Positions 10,971-18,367 of a stretch of DNA of 64,000 nt are shown here, piece after piece. The DNA lies in assembly GCF_026625785.1 (NCBI RefSeq), contig NZ_CP113063.1:4960001-5024000 (forward strand). The letters are read 5' to 3'. The first letter of the stretch is position 1, and each line of letters begins with the position of its first letter. This DNA is from Gordonia sp. SL306. Lineage in GTDB: Bacteria; Actinomycetota; Actinomycetes; Mycobacteriales; Mycobacteriaceae. The translations under genes were made by a program, and so were the position numbers. Under the pieces are notes generated by a model. It saw nothing but the letters and a program-made list of their open reading frames with translations. It made no database searches and was not told where the DNA came from.

Positions 10971-12475
10971 CCTCCGCCCCGATCGAGACTGTGGACGTCG
11001 TCGTCGTCGGCGGGGGTCCGGGTGGTTCGACCGTGTCCACGCTGCTGGCCAGGAGTGGACACCGCGTCGTGCAACTCGAGAAGGAGTCGTTCCCGCGCTA
11101 CCAGATCGGGGAGTCGTTGTTACCCTCCACGATCCACGGTGTCTGCCGACTTCTCGGTGTCGACGACAAGATCAAGCAGGCCGGCTTCATGCACAAGCGT
11201 GGCGGAAGCTTTCGCTGGGGCACGAACCCGGTGCCGTGGAACTTCCTCTTCGCCATCTCTCCCGAATTCGCCGGCGAGGGCTCGTATGCGTACCAGGTCG
11301 AACGCATGAAGTTCGACCAGATCCTGCTCGAGCACGCCGCCGAGTCGGGTGTCGACGTGCGACAGCAGTGCCGGGTCAACGGCACCGAGCGGGACGAGAC
11401 CGGACGGGTGGTCGGCGTCCGGTACGTCGACGCCGAGCGCGGTGAGCACCATGTGCGTGCGAAGTACGTCGTCGACGCCTCCGGAAACACCACCCGACTC
11501 TCCAAGTACGCAGGCGGAGAGCGGGTCTACTCCGATTTCTTCCAGAACGTCGCGATCTTCGGCTACTTCGCGAACGGCAAGCGGTTGCCCGCGCCCGATT
11601 CGGGGAACATCCTGTGCGCGGCCTTCGACGAGGGCTGGATGTGGTACATCCCGCTGTCGGACGACCTGACCAGCGTCGGCGCCGTCATCGCGAAATCCGC
11701 AGCGGACCAGCTCAATGCGCAGGAGGAGACACTTCGGGGTTACATCGACCGCTGCGCCCTGGTCAAGGACATGCTCTCCGACGCCACCCGCGTGACCGAG
11801 GGGACCTACGGCGAAATCCGGATGCGCCAGGACTATTCGTATGCCAACACGCAGTTCTGGGGCAACGGGATGGTGCTCGTCGGTGACGCGGCCTGCTTCA
11901 TCGATCCGGTGTTCTCGACCGGCGTACACCTGGCCACGTACGCGGGGGTCCTTGCGGCACGGTCGATCAACAGCGTGCTCGGCGGTGCGATGTCCGAGGA
12001 ACGCGCGTTCGGGGAGTTCGAGGGACGTTACCGCCGCGAGTACGCGGTGTTCTACGAGTTCCTGTCGGCCTTCTACGACATGGAGCAGTCCGAGGACTCC
12101 TACTTCTGGAAGGCACGCAGGGTCACCAACCTCGACCGTTCCGACCTGGCGTCGTTCGTGTCCCTGGTGGCCGGTGGATTCTCCGGGGAGAACGTGCTCA
12201 CCGACCCGGACCAGGTCGTCGCCAAGTTCAGCGCATCGACCAGGGCGTTGACCGAGGCGACCGAGAGGACCGGCGGGATGGACACCGACTCGGGACAGCG
12301 GATGGGCCACATGTTCAGTGCGCCGGTCGTCCGGGACGTGATGGAGGAGATGAACGCCTTCCAGGCGCGCGGAGCCGCGGGGGACGCCTCCGTCGAACCG
12401 CCGCTGCTCGACGGAGGGCTGGTCCCGTCCGCCGACGGGCTCGCCTGGGTCGAGCCCGCAACGGTCGACGCGTGA
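10967..12475 (+). CDS. FAD-dependent halogenase, carrier-protein-dependent type
   Basis: A 502-residue flavoprotein of the tryptophan/PltA-type halogenase superfamily. The dinucleotide motif GGGPGGS lies near residues 15-21, FPRYQIGESLLP at 42-53 and the signature W-x-W-x-I-P at 224-229 (WMWYIP). FIDPVFSTG at 311-319 matches the halogenase F-x-x-P-x-x-S-x-G motif. K77 in FMHKRGGSFRWG is the candidate catalytic lysine that handles HOCl. The FRWG...AYQVERMKFD region is like enzymes acting on carrier-tethered pyrrole or phenol substrates. Coupling to ArCP inside an iron-regulated DHB locus suggests halogenation of DHB-S-ArCP. It needs FADH2 from a flavin reductase not seen here. Family certain; substrate inferred. 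Confidence 0.9.
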   Translation: MTSAPIETVDVVVVGGGPGGSTVSTLLARSGHRVVQLEKESFPRYQIGESLLPSTIHGVCRLLGVDDKIKQAGFMHKRGGSFRWGTNPVPWNFLFAISPEFAGEGSYAYQVERMKFDQILLEHAAESGVDVRQQCRVNGTERDETGRVVGVRYVDAERGEHHVRAKYVVDASGNTTRLSKYAGGERVYSDFFQNVAIFGYFANGKRLPAPDSGNILCAAFDEGWMWYIPLSDDLTSVGAVIAKSAADQLNAQEETLRGYIDRCALVKDMLSDATRVTEGTYGEIRMRQDYSYANTQFWGNGMVLVGDAACFIDPVFSTGVHLATYAGVLAARSINSVLGGAMSEERAFGEFEGRYRREYAVFYEFLSAFYDMEQSEDSYFWKARRVTNLDRSDLASFVSLVAGGFSGENVLTDPDQVVAKFSASTRALTEATERTGGMDTDSGQRMGHMFSAPVVRDVMEEMNAFQARGAAGDASVEPPLLDGGLVPSADGLAWVEPATVDA

Positions 12476-12524
12476 TCGACTCCGGGCCGGATCGGCGGCC
12501 GGTCGAGGGAGGCCGTCGAGTCGA

Positions 12525-13793
12525 ATGATGCTGACCCAGCTGGCGATCATCCTCGCTGTCGCGCTGTCGGCGGGGATGATCGCCCGACGGATGGGCCTGC
12601 CGGCCATGGTCGGCGAACTGCTGGCGGGTGTCGTGCTCGGCCCGTCGCTCCTCGGCTTCGCTCTGCCCGGTGCCCAGGAGTGGCTCTTCCCCGATGACGG
12701 TGCGCCGTCGGCACTCGTTGCGGGGATCGGGCAGTTCGGCATCCTGCTGCTGGTGGGACTGGCGGCCACTGAGCTCGACGCCGGGCTGTTGCGGAAGCGG
12801 GTCAAGGTCGTGTCGTCGGTGAGCGCATGGTCGTTCGCCATCCCACTCATGCTCGGCATCGGGGTGGGGATCGTCGTCCCGGAACACTTCCGGGGTGCCG
12901 ACACGTCCGTCGCCGAGTTCGCGCTGCTGCTGGGCGCGGCCATGTCCCTGAGCGCCATACCGGTGATCGCGAAGATCCTCACCGACCTCGATCTGCTGCG
13001 CCGGGAGATCGGGCAGATCACCCTTGCTGCAGGCACACTGAGCGACGTCGGAGCGTGGATGCTCGTCGCGGTGGTCTCCGCGATGGCGACGGTCGGTCTG
13101 CGGGGATGGCAGCTGCCGCTCACGATTGTCTGTCTGCTGGCGCTCATCGTCGCGACCTCCGTGCTGCGGCCGGTGGTCCATCGCATCCTCGATCGTCTCG
13201 AATCCTCTTCCCAGCGTGAGTATGTCAACACCGTCGTGGTGATCCTGATCATCGGCGGCGCGGCACTGACCAGTGCTCTGCACCTCGAGGCCGTGCTCGG
13301 CGCGTTCTTCGCCGGTGTGCTGGTGGGCAGGCGAGGGGGCGCTGTGCTCGAGCCCCTGCAGAGCGTCACCGCGACGGTGCTGGCACCCGTGTTCCTCGCG
13401 ACAGCCGGACTGCACCTGGATCTCACCGAATTGGGTGAGCCGGGGGCCGTGCTGCTCGCGATCGTGATCCTCGGGATGGCCACGGCCGGCAAGATGCTGG
13501 GCGCCTACATCGGCGCCAGGGTCGTGCGGGTGGGTCACTGGGACGCGCTGGCCCTGGGCTCCGGGCTCAATGCACGCGGCGTGGTCGGGATCGTCGTGGC
13601 GACCGTTGGACTTCAACTCGGGGTGTTCGACGACACGGTCTACATGGTCGTCATCCTGGTCGCGCTCGTGACCTCGATCATGGCCGGACCGATGCTCGTC
13701 CACACAATCCGTAGGAGCGGTCTCCCCTCGGATCGGCCGACGGCGACTCCGGCGGAGGAGGGGGATTCATCCGAATCCCCCGAATTAGGATAG
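12525..13793 (+). CDS. CPA2-family cation/proton antiporter
   Basis: A 422-residue integral membrane protein with about 11-13 helices and the Na+/H+ exchanger fold. The N-terminal helix pair contains GLPAMVGELLAGVVLGPSLLG, and GLNARGVVGIVVATVGLQ is the typical C-terminal helix of KefB/NapA-like antiporters. It has no RCK or TrkA-N regulatory domain. It follows the halogenase by 49 bp on the same strand and is probably in its operon. Such antiporters occur in some natural-product clusters, where they may act as transport or resistance functions, or it may simply adjust ion balance; the substrate is unknown. Its 3' end carries the iron box of the next gene. Confidence 0.85.
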   Translation: MMLTQLAIILAVALSAGMIARRMGLPAMVGELLAGVVLGPSLLGFALPGAQEWLFPDDGAPSALVAGIGQFGILLLVGLAATELDAGLLRKRVKVVSSVSAWSFAIPLMLGIGVGIVVPEHFRGADTSVAEFALLLGAAMSLSAIPVIAKILTDLDLLRREIGQITLAAGTLSDVGAWMLVAVVSAMATVGLRGWQLPLTIVCLLALIVATSVLRPVVHRILDRLESSSQREYVNTVVVILIIGGAALTSALHLEAVLGAFFAGVLVGRRGGAVLEPLQSVTATVLAPVFLATAGLHLDLTELGEPGAVLLAIVILGMATAGKMLGAYIGARVVRVGHWDALALGSGLNARGVVGIVVATVGLQLGVFDDTVYMVVILVALVTSIMAGPMLVHTIRRSGLPSDRPTATPAEEGDSSESPELG

Positions 13794-13803
13794 TCTTACC
13801 TTC
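13785..13803 (+). promoter_or_regulatory. IdeR/DtxR iron box inside the antiporter 3' end, for the N-monooxygenase
   Basis: TTAGGATAGTCTTACCTTC matches 14 of 19 IdeR consensus positions. It overlaps the last codons and TAG stop of the antiporter gene. TAGTCT (13791-13796) and TACCTT (13797-13802) are both possible -10 elements. The monooxygenase therefore has its own iron-responsive promoter even though it follows the antiporter closely. Confidence 0.8.
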
Positions 13804-13810
13804 TGTCCGC

Positions 13811-13924
13811 GTGTGGCGTACGTGTCACACGGTGTCGGGACGATCGGCCAGGCCGGGACACGTGTCGCCGCACGACGCAGTGTCACAGAACGGCGCACTG
13901 TCACAGAACGACGCAGAGGAGTAG
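13811..13924 (+). CDS. candidate 37-codon leader ORF upstream of the N-monooxygenase
   Basis: GTG at 13811 lies 8 nt after TACCTT and opens a frame to TAG at 13922-13924, three bases before the TTG start of the monooxygenase. The frame runs through the 18-bp tandem repeat (giving SQN-type repeats) and through the GAGGAG ribosome binding site. Termination here could feed ribosomes to the TTG start by reinitiation. No homologue is known to me, so it may be a chance frame. Confidence 0.25.
   Translation: MWRTCHTVSGRSARPGHVSPHDAVSQNGALSQNDAEE
13872..13916. repeat. 18-bp tandem repeat in the monooxygenase leader
   Basis: Units begin at 13872, 13890 and 13908 (ACGACGCAGTGTCACAGA and a copy with two changes, then a half copy), about 2.5 copies. 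The last half unit runs into the SD sequence. The period is a multiple of three, keeping the candidate leader ORF open. Confidence 0.85.
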
Positions 13925-13927
13925 CTC

Positions 13928-15253
13928 TTGTCCAGTGACCATTCCCCGTTGGTCGATGTGGTCGGCATCGGGTTCGGGCCGTCGAATCTGGCCCTGGCCA
14001 TCGCGATCGAGGAACACAATCTCTCCGCCGGGTCGCACGAGCAGGTGACCGCACGCTTCTTCGAGAAGAAGGACGCCTTCGGGTGGCATTCGGGCATGCT
14101 CCTGCCGGGCACGACGATGCAGGTCGCCTTCTTGAAGGATCTGGTGACGCAGCGCAACGTCCGCAGCGCGTACACCTTTCTCAACTATCTCGCCGAGCGC
14201 GGACGCCTGACCCACTTCATCAACCGGCAGGACTTCTTCCCGCTGCGGGCCGAGTTCCACGATTACCTCGGCTGGGCGGCAGATCGGGTCGGCATCCCGG
14301 TCGAATACTCGGCCGAGATCACGTCTGTTCGATGGTCCGACGATCACTTCGAGGTCGTCTCGCCCACGCACGGCATGATCCGGGCCCGGAACGTGGTACT
14401 CGGCGGCGGTATCCGCGCGAAACTGCCCGCCGGGGTCACCGCGGGACCCCGCGTCTTCCACAATCATCGGATGCTGGCGCATTTTGCCGAACTGCCGAGC
14501 CGGCCCAACGGTCGTTTCGTGGTCGTCGGGGCCGGCCAGAGCGCGGCCGAGGTGGCGGCGTACCTGCATGACGAGACCGGCGCGGAAGTCCACGGGGTCT
14601 TTGCCAAATACGGCTACACGCCCGCAGATGACAGTCCGTATGCGAACCGGATCTTCGATCCCGAGGCCGTCGACGAGTACTTCGCCGCCGACGCGGCATG
14701 GCGCGACCGCCTGATGCAGTACCACCGCAGCACGAACTACTCGGCAGTCGACCCGATCCTGATCGAAGATCTCTACCGACGCGAATACACCGAGCGGGTC
14801 AGCGGCGAGCGACGGATGTTCGTCCACGGGGCATCGGAGGTGGTCGAGCTCACCGAGACCGCAGACACCGCCCGGGTCCGCATCGCCCACCGGCTCACCG
14901 GGACCGAGACCGTCCTCGACTGTGATGCCGTAGTCTTCGCCACCGGTTTCGAGCCGACATCGCTGACGGAGATGGTGGGCGATCTGGCCGCTCGCTGCCG
15001 AGAGGACCGGCACGGTCGTCCCGTTCTCGATCGCCACTACCGCGTCGAGACCACCGACGACATCACCGGGCAGATCTTCGTGCAGGGGAACTCCGAGCAC
15101 ACGCACGGGCTCACCTCGACACTGCTCTCCAATGTGGCCATCCGGTCCGGTGAGATCGTTCGGGCGATCGTCGACGACCGCGGGCTGGTCGGGGCGATGC
15201 CCGGCCAGGCGTCCCGCGGCACCGTGTACGAGACGACGCCCGGGCCGAACTAG
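13928..15253 (+). CDS. L-ornithine/L-lysine N-monooxygenase (SidA/PvdA/IucD family)
   Basis: A 441-residue FAD- and NADPH-dependent enzyme that hydroxylates the side-chain amine of ornithine or lysine, the first step to a hydroxamate iron ligand. VVGIGFGPSNLALAIA is the FAD-binding motif, FHSG-like GWHSGMLLPGTTMQVAFLKDL is family-specific, VVVGAGQSAAEVA is the NADPH motif and FATGFEP is the C-terminal ATG motif. The start is TTG at 13928 with GAGGAG 7-8 nt upstream; no ATG or GTG before the conserved motif fits. It has its own IdeR box. Ornithine versus lysine cannot be settled by eye. The gene's stop shares CTAG with the stop of the convergent oxidoreductase. Confidence 0.93.
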   Translation: MSSDHSPLVDVVGIGFGPSNLALAIAIEEHNLSAGSHEQVTARFFEKKDAFGWHSGMLLPGTTMQVAFLKDLVTQRNVRSAYTFLNYLAERGRLTHFINRQDFFPLRAEFHDYLGWAADRVGIPVEYSAEITSVRWSDDHFEVVSPTHGMIRARNVVLGGGIRAKLPAGVTAGPRVFHNHRMLAHFAELPSRPNGRFVVVGAGQSAAEVAAYLHDETGAEVHGVFAKYGYTPADDSPYANRIFDPEAVDEYFAADAAWRDRLMQYHRSTNYSAVDPILIEDLYRREYTERVSGERRMFVHGASEVVELTETADTARVRIAHRLTGTETVLDCDAVVFATGFEPTSLTEMVGDLAARCREDRHGRPVLDRHYRVETTDDITGQIFVQGNSEHTHGLTSTLLSNVAIRSGEIVRAIVDDRGLVGAMPGQASRGTVYETTPGPN

Positions 15254-16203
15254 CCGCCGATCAGCGGGGCGAGGGTCGAGCCCAACAACGAGACCCGCCC
15301 CGGCACATGGCCGTTGGCAGGAGCGTTGACGGTGATGCCGTCCACACCGGTCGCGAGGAGCTCTGAGAACCGCGCACCCACCTCGTCCGGGTCGCCCACG
15401 ATGGTGTTTGCCCGACGCACTTCGGCTGCAGGATTGCGCTCGAGATACGACTCGAATTCGGCGACGGCCTCGTCGTGCGTCGGCGCGATACACGCCGACG
15501 TCTGCAGGCTCACGGTGATCTCGGAGCGGTTGCGGCCCAAGCGGTCACAGTGCCCGGCCAGGGCGTCCAGCTTGCGGCCGATATCCTCGACCGCGCAGAT
15601 GAGATTCGATTCGTCGGCGTACTGGGCAACCATGCGCAGTGTCTTACGCTCGCCGCCGCCGCCGATCATGACCGGGATCTTCGACAGTGGCGCAGGCACA
15701 TTGAGCGCATCACGGACTCGATACCAGGTGCCGTCGAGGCTCGGCTTGTTCCCTTCGAGCATGCCGAGGACGATCTGCAGCGATTCCTCGAGTTTCTCGA
15801 ATCGATCGGTGAAGGTGCCGAACTCGTAGCCCAGTGCGTCGTGCTCAAGCTCGAACCAGCCGGCGCCGATACCCAACTGGGCACGCCCGCCCGAGACCAC
15901 ATCCAATGCCGTGACGGTCTTGGCGAGGAGTGTCGGGTTGCGATAGGTGTTGCCCGTCACGAGTGCCGACAGCCTGACCCTCGACGTGTGCTGGGCGAGG
16001 GCCGAGAGCAGGGTGTAGCACTCGATCATCGGTTCGTCGGGAGTGCCGAGGATGGGGAGCTGGTAGAAGTGATCCATCACCAGCACGGTGTCGAATCCGG
16101 AGTCCTCGGCCTCGACGGCCTGCGCGACGACGGTGGGGAAGAGGCGATCCGCGGTGACGCCGGGATAGGTGAAGTTGGGGATCTGGTAGCCGAGTCTGGT
16201 CAC
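15250..16203 (-). CDS. LLM-class F420-dependent oxidoreductase
   Basis: A 317-residue luciferase-like TIM barrel close to the mycobacterial Rv1855c-type subfamily. Features include LGYQIPNFTYPG at the start, FDTVLVMDHFYQLP, LGIGAGWFELEHDALGYEF and VMIGGGGERKTLRMVAQYAD, the last being the phosphate-binding region for the deazaflavin. It likely transfers hydride to or from coenzyme F420; the substrate is unknown. The GTG start at 16203 is preceded by TAGCTT (+ strand 16210-16215) 6 nt upstream and no SD, a leaderless arrangement. It is probably unrelated to the siderophore genes, being convergent with them and lacking an iron box. Confidence 0.88.
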   Translation of the reverse strand: MTRLGYQIPNFTYPGVTADRLFPTVVAQAVEAEDSGFDTVLVMDHFYQLPILGTPDEPMIECYTLLSALAQHTSRVRLSALVTGNTYRNPTLLAKTVTALDVVSGGRAQLGIGAGWFELEHDALGYEFGTFTDRFEKLEESLQIVLGMLEGNKPSLDGTWYRVRDALNVPAPLSKIPVMIGGGGERKTLRMVAQYADESNLICAVEDIGRKLDALAGHCDRLGRNRSEITVSLQTSACIAPTHDEAVAEFESYLERNPAAEVRRANTIVGDPDEVGARFSELLATGVDGITVNAPANGHVPGRVSLLGSTLAPLIGG

Positions 16204-16242
16204 GTCTCGAAGCTACGCCTGGAATACCCGGCACGCAGGCGT

Positions 16243-17301
16243 TCACATTCGCGCGGCAATCCCGCTGCCCGAATTGTCCGATGGTGCATATGATCTCGCA
16301 TAGGAGCCGATCGTGTCGATCAGGTCGTCGAACACTGCGTCGACATCGGTCGCGGTGGCGATCCGCGCATTGGGTTCCCCGGTCATCGACCGTTCGTCTG
16401 CGACGGTCATCCCGCGCGTGTGACGCCCGATCAGCTCGACGTCGACGCGCGCGGGGATCGTCGTCACGATGTCGGGCGCCAGTGCGACCATGGCCGCGAA
16501 CGGGTCGTGGAGATGGGCGATGTAGCCCTCGTCGTGGATGTGATGGAACTCGAGGTAGAAGCGCATCGCGTCCATCAGATGCCGGATCAGCACATTGTCT
16601 GAGACCGACCGCAGGCCTGGCTCGTCGGTGGGATCGGGGCACTCGACGGGGCTACTGCCTGCCGTCGCGGCGAGCCGGACGAGGTGATCTGGCGTCATCG
16701 CCACCGACTCGGTGAGGTCGAGTGGGCAGACGATGGGTGGTTCCGTACCGTCGCGCCCGAATGCGGCGAACACCTCGGCGGCGGCTTCGGGATCCACCGC
16801 GACATTCCACTCCGAGGTCGGCGTGGTGTTCCCGTGCACGTGGAACGCGCCGCCCATGATCACGAGTCGGGCCAGGCGGGTGGGGAGCGCGGGGTCGCGC
16901 CGGATCGCGGTCGCCAGGGACGTCAACGGTCCGGTCACCAGTCCGATCAGCTCGCCCGGGTGTGCCGTCGCCGCCTCGATCCAGGCATCTGCGGCGTCGA
17001 GACGACTGGCCGGTTGGGTGGCGGGTGGGAGCTCGGCGTACCCGATGCCGAGGGGGCCGTGGGTGTCCTCGGTGGTCATCAGTTCGGCCGTGAGTGGTTC
17101 TGGCGAGCCGGTGTGCACCGGGATGTCGGTGCGTCCGCACAACTCGAGCCACGCCAGATTGTTGGCGGTGACCACGTCGACGGGCACATTGCCCGCCGTC
17201 GACACGATGCCGACCAGGTCGACATCGCGGCGGCCGAGGAGATAGAGGAGGGCGAGCGAGTCGTCTATGCCGGTGTCGCAGTCGAGGATGAGGCGGGTCA
17301 C
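16243..17301 (-). CDS. nucleoside hydrolase (IunH/RihA family)
   Basis: Cleaves the N-glycosidic bond of ribonucleosides for salvage. The N terminus RLILDCDTGIDDSLALLYLL carries the calcium-binding D-x-D-x-x-x-D-D cluster, and MGGAFHVHGNTTPTSEWNVAVDPEAA contains the family's Asn/Asp substrate and calcium ligands. A late Asp in HLHDPFAAM completes the metal site. It is 352 residues long, somewhat longer than the ~310-320 usual, through a short C-terminal extension. The start is GTG 17301: the conserved motif begins immediately after it, and CACAAT lies 6 nt upstream. The upstream open frame to 17610 has no family similarity. Specificity (purine, pyrimidine or both) is undetermined. Confidence 0.9.
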   Translation of the reverse strand: MTRLILDCDTGIDDSLALLYLLGRRDVDLVGIVSTAGNVPVDVVTANNLAWLELCGRTDIPVHTGSPEPLTAELMTTEDTHGPLGIGYAELPPATQPASRLDAADAWIEAATAHPGELIGLVTGPLTSLATAIRRDPALPTRLARLVIMGGAFHVHGNTTPTSEWNVAVDPEAAAEVFAAFGRDGTEPPIVCPLDLTESVAMTPDHLVRLAATAGSSPVECPDPTDEPGLRSVSDNVLIRHLMDAMRFYLEFHHIHDEGYIAHLHDPFAAMVALAPDIVTTIPARVDVELIGRHTRGMTVADERSMTGEPNARIATATDVDAVFDDLIDTIGSYARSYAPSDNSGSGIAARM

Positions 17302-17409
17302 CGTTCCATTGTGGACCGCACCGTGAGATTCGACGCACTCTGTACCCGACGCTCCGGTTGACAGCGGTCCGGACTGGACATGACCGATCACATCCGTACG
17401 GTCGTCACC

Positions 17410-18345
17410 ATGACAGCTCAAACCCTCGCCTTCGAATGGACGGAGACAAATCGCGAGTGGATCATCGAGACCCCGATCCGCATCGTGACGTACATCGTGG
17501 TCGCGCTGATCGTGCGGTACTTGCTGCACCGCGCGATCGATCGGGCCACCAGGCGACCCAAGACCGATTCCGGAAACCCGGATCAGAAGAAGCCCGCGTT
17601 GCTGCGTCACCTGCGGGAACGGACTCCCGCCGCCGCGCGTAACCCCGCGGTCGCCGAGCGCAGGGCCCAGCGGGCGAAGACGATCGGCTCCGTCCTCAAG
17701 TCGACGGTGTCGATCATTCTGCTGGTGTGGGTCGTGCTGTCGATCCTGAGCGTTCTCGGGGTCAACATCGCGCCGTTCATCGCGTCGGCCGGTGTCGTCG
17801 GCCTGGCCATCGGTTTCGGTGCGCAGAACCTGGTCAAGGACTTCGTGTCCGGTGTGTTCATGCTGCTCGAGGATCAGTACGGGGTCGGTGACATCGTCGA
17901 CCTCGGTGAGGCCATCGGCGAGGTCGAGTCGGTGGGCCTGCGCATCACCACGGTGCGCGACCTCGACGGCACGCTCTGGTACGTCCGCAACGGTGAGATC
18001 GCCCGGGTCGGCAACATGAGCCAGGAGTACGCGGTCGCTCGGGTCGAGGTGCCGGTCGCCCTGACCGCCGATCTCGACCGTGCCCAGGAGGTCGCGCTCG
18101 AGGCTGCCAACGAGGTACTGGCCGACGAGTCGGTGGCCGCCGACGTGCTGGGCGTCCCCGAGATGCTCGGCATCCAGGAGGTCGCACCCGACATGGTGGT
18201 TCTGCGGATGACGCTGAAGACCAAGCCGAACGCACAGTGGTCTCTGCAGCGCCGTATCCGTCGCGCAATCTTGCGCAGTTACGACGCGAACGACATCGAC
18301 CTGCCGTATCGCAACGGGATGGCTGCGATGACGACAGGTCGATGA
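17410..18345 (+). CDS. MscS-family mechanosensitive ion channel
   Basis: A 311-residue membrane protein. There is one helix near residues 18-35, a basic cytoplasmic stretch, then two helices. The pore-lining helix region IAPFIASAGVVGLAIGFGAQNLVKDFVSGVFML is the MscS signature with Gly/Ala packing. The beta domain (EDQYGVGDIVDLGEAIGEVESVGLR) and mixed C-terminal domain follow. It opens on membrane tension to release solutes. The start is set at ATG 17410, with TACGGT 7 nt upstream (leaderless pattern); ATG 17380 would add ten residues. It ends 22 bp from the convergent thiolase. Confidence 0.92.
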   Translation: MTAQTLAFEWTETNREWIIETPIRIVTYIVVALIVRYLLHRAIDRATRRPKTDSGNPDQKKPALLRHLRERTPAAARNPAVAERRAQRAKTIGSVLKSTVSIILLVWVVLSILSVLGVNIAPFIASAGVVGLAIGFGAQNLVKDFVSGVFMLLEDQYGVGDIVDLGEAIGEVESVGLRITTVRDLDGTLWYVRNGEIARVGNMSQEYAVARVEVPVALTADLDRAQEVALEAANEVLADESVAADVLGVPEMLGIQEVAPDMVVLRMTLKTKPNAQWSLQRRIRRAILRSYDANDIDLPYRNGMAAMTTGR

Positions 18346-18367
18346 AGGACTGTCCGCGTCGGAGTCC

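Noticed and set aside
11120..13703. Long antisense frames (790 and 462 codons) over the halogenase and antiporter
   Set aside because: Composition is Arg/Ser/Pro/His-rich without motifs, and the sense genes carry clear catalytic and membrane signatures.
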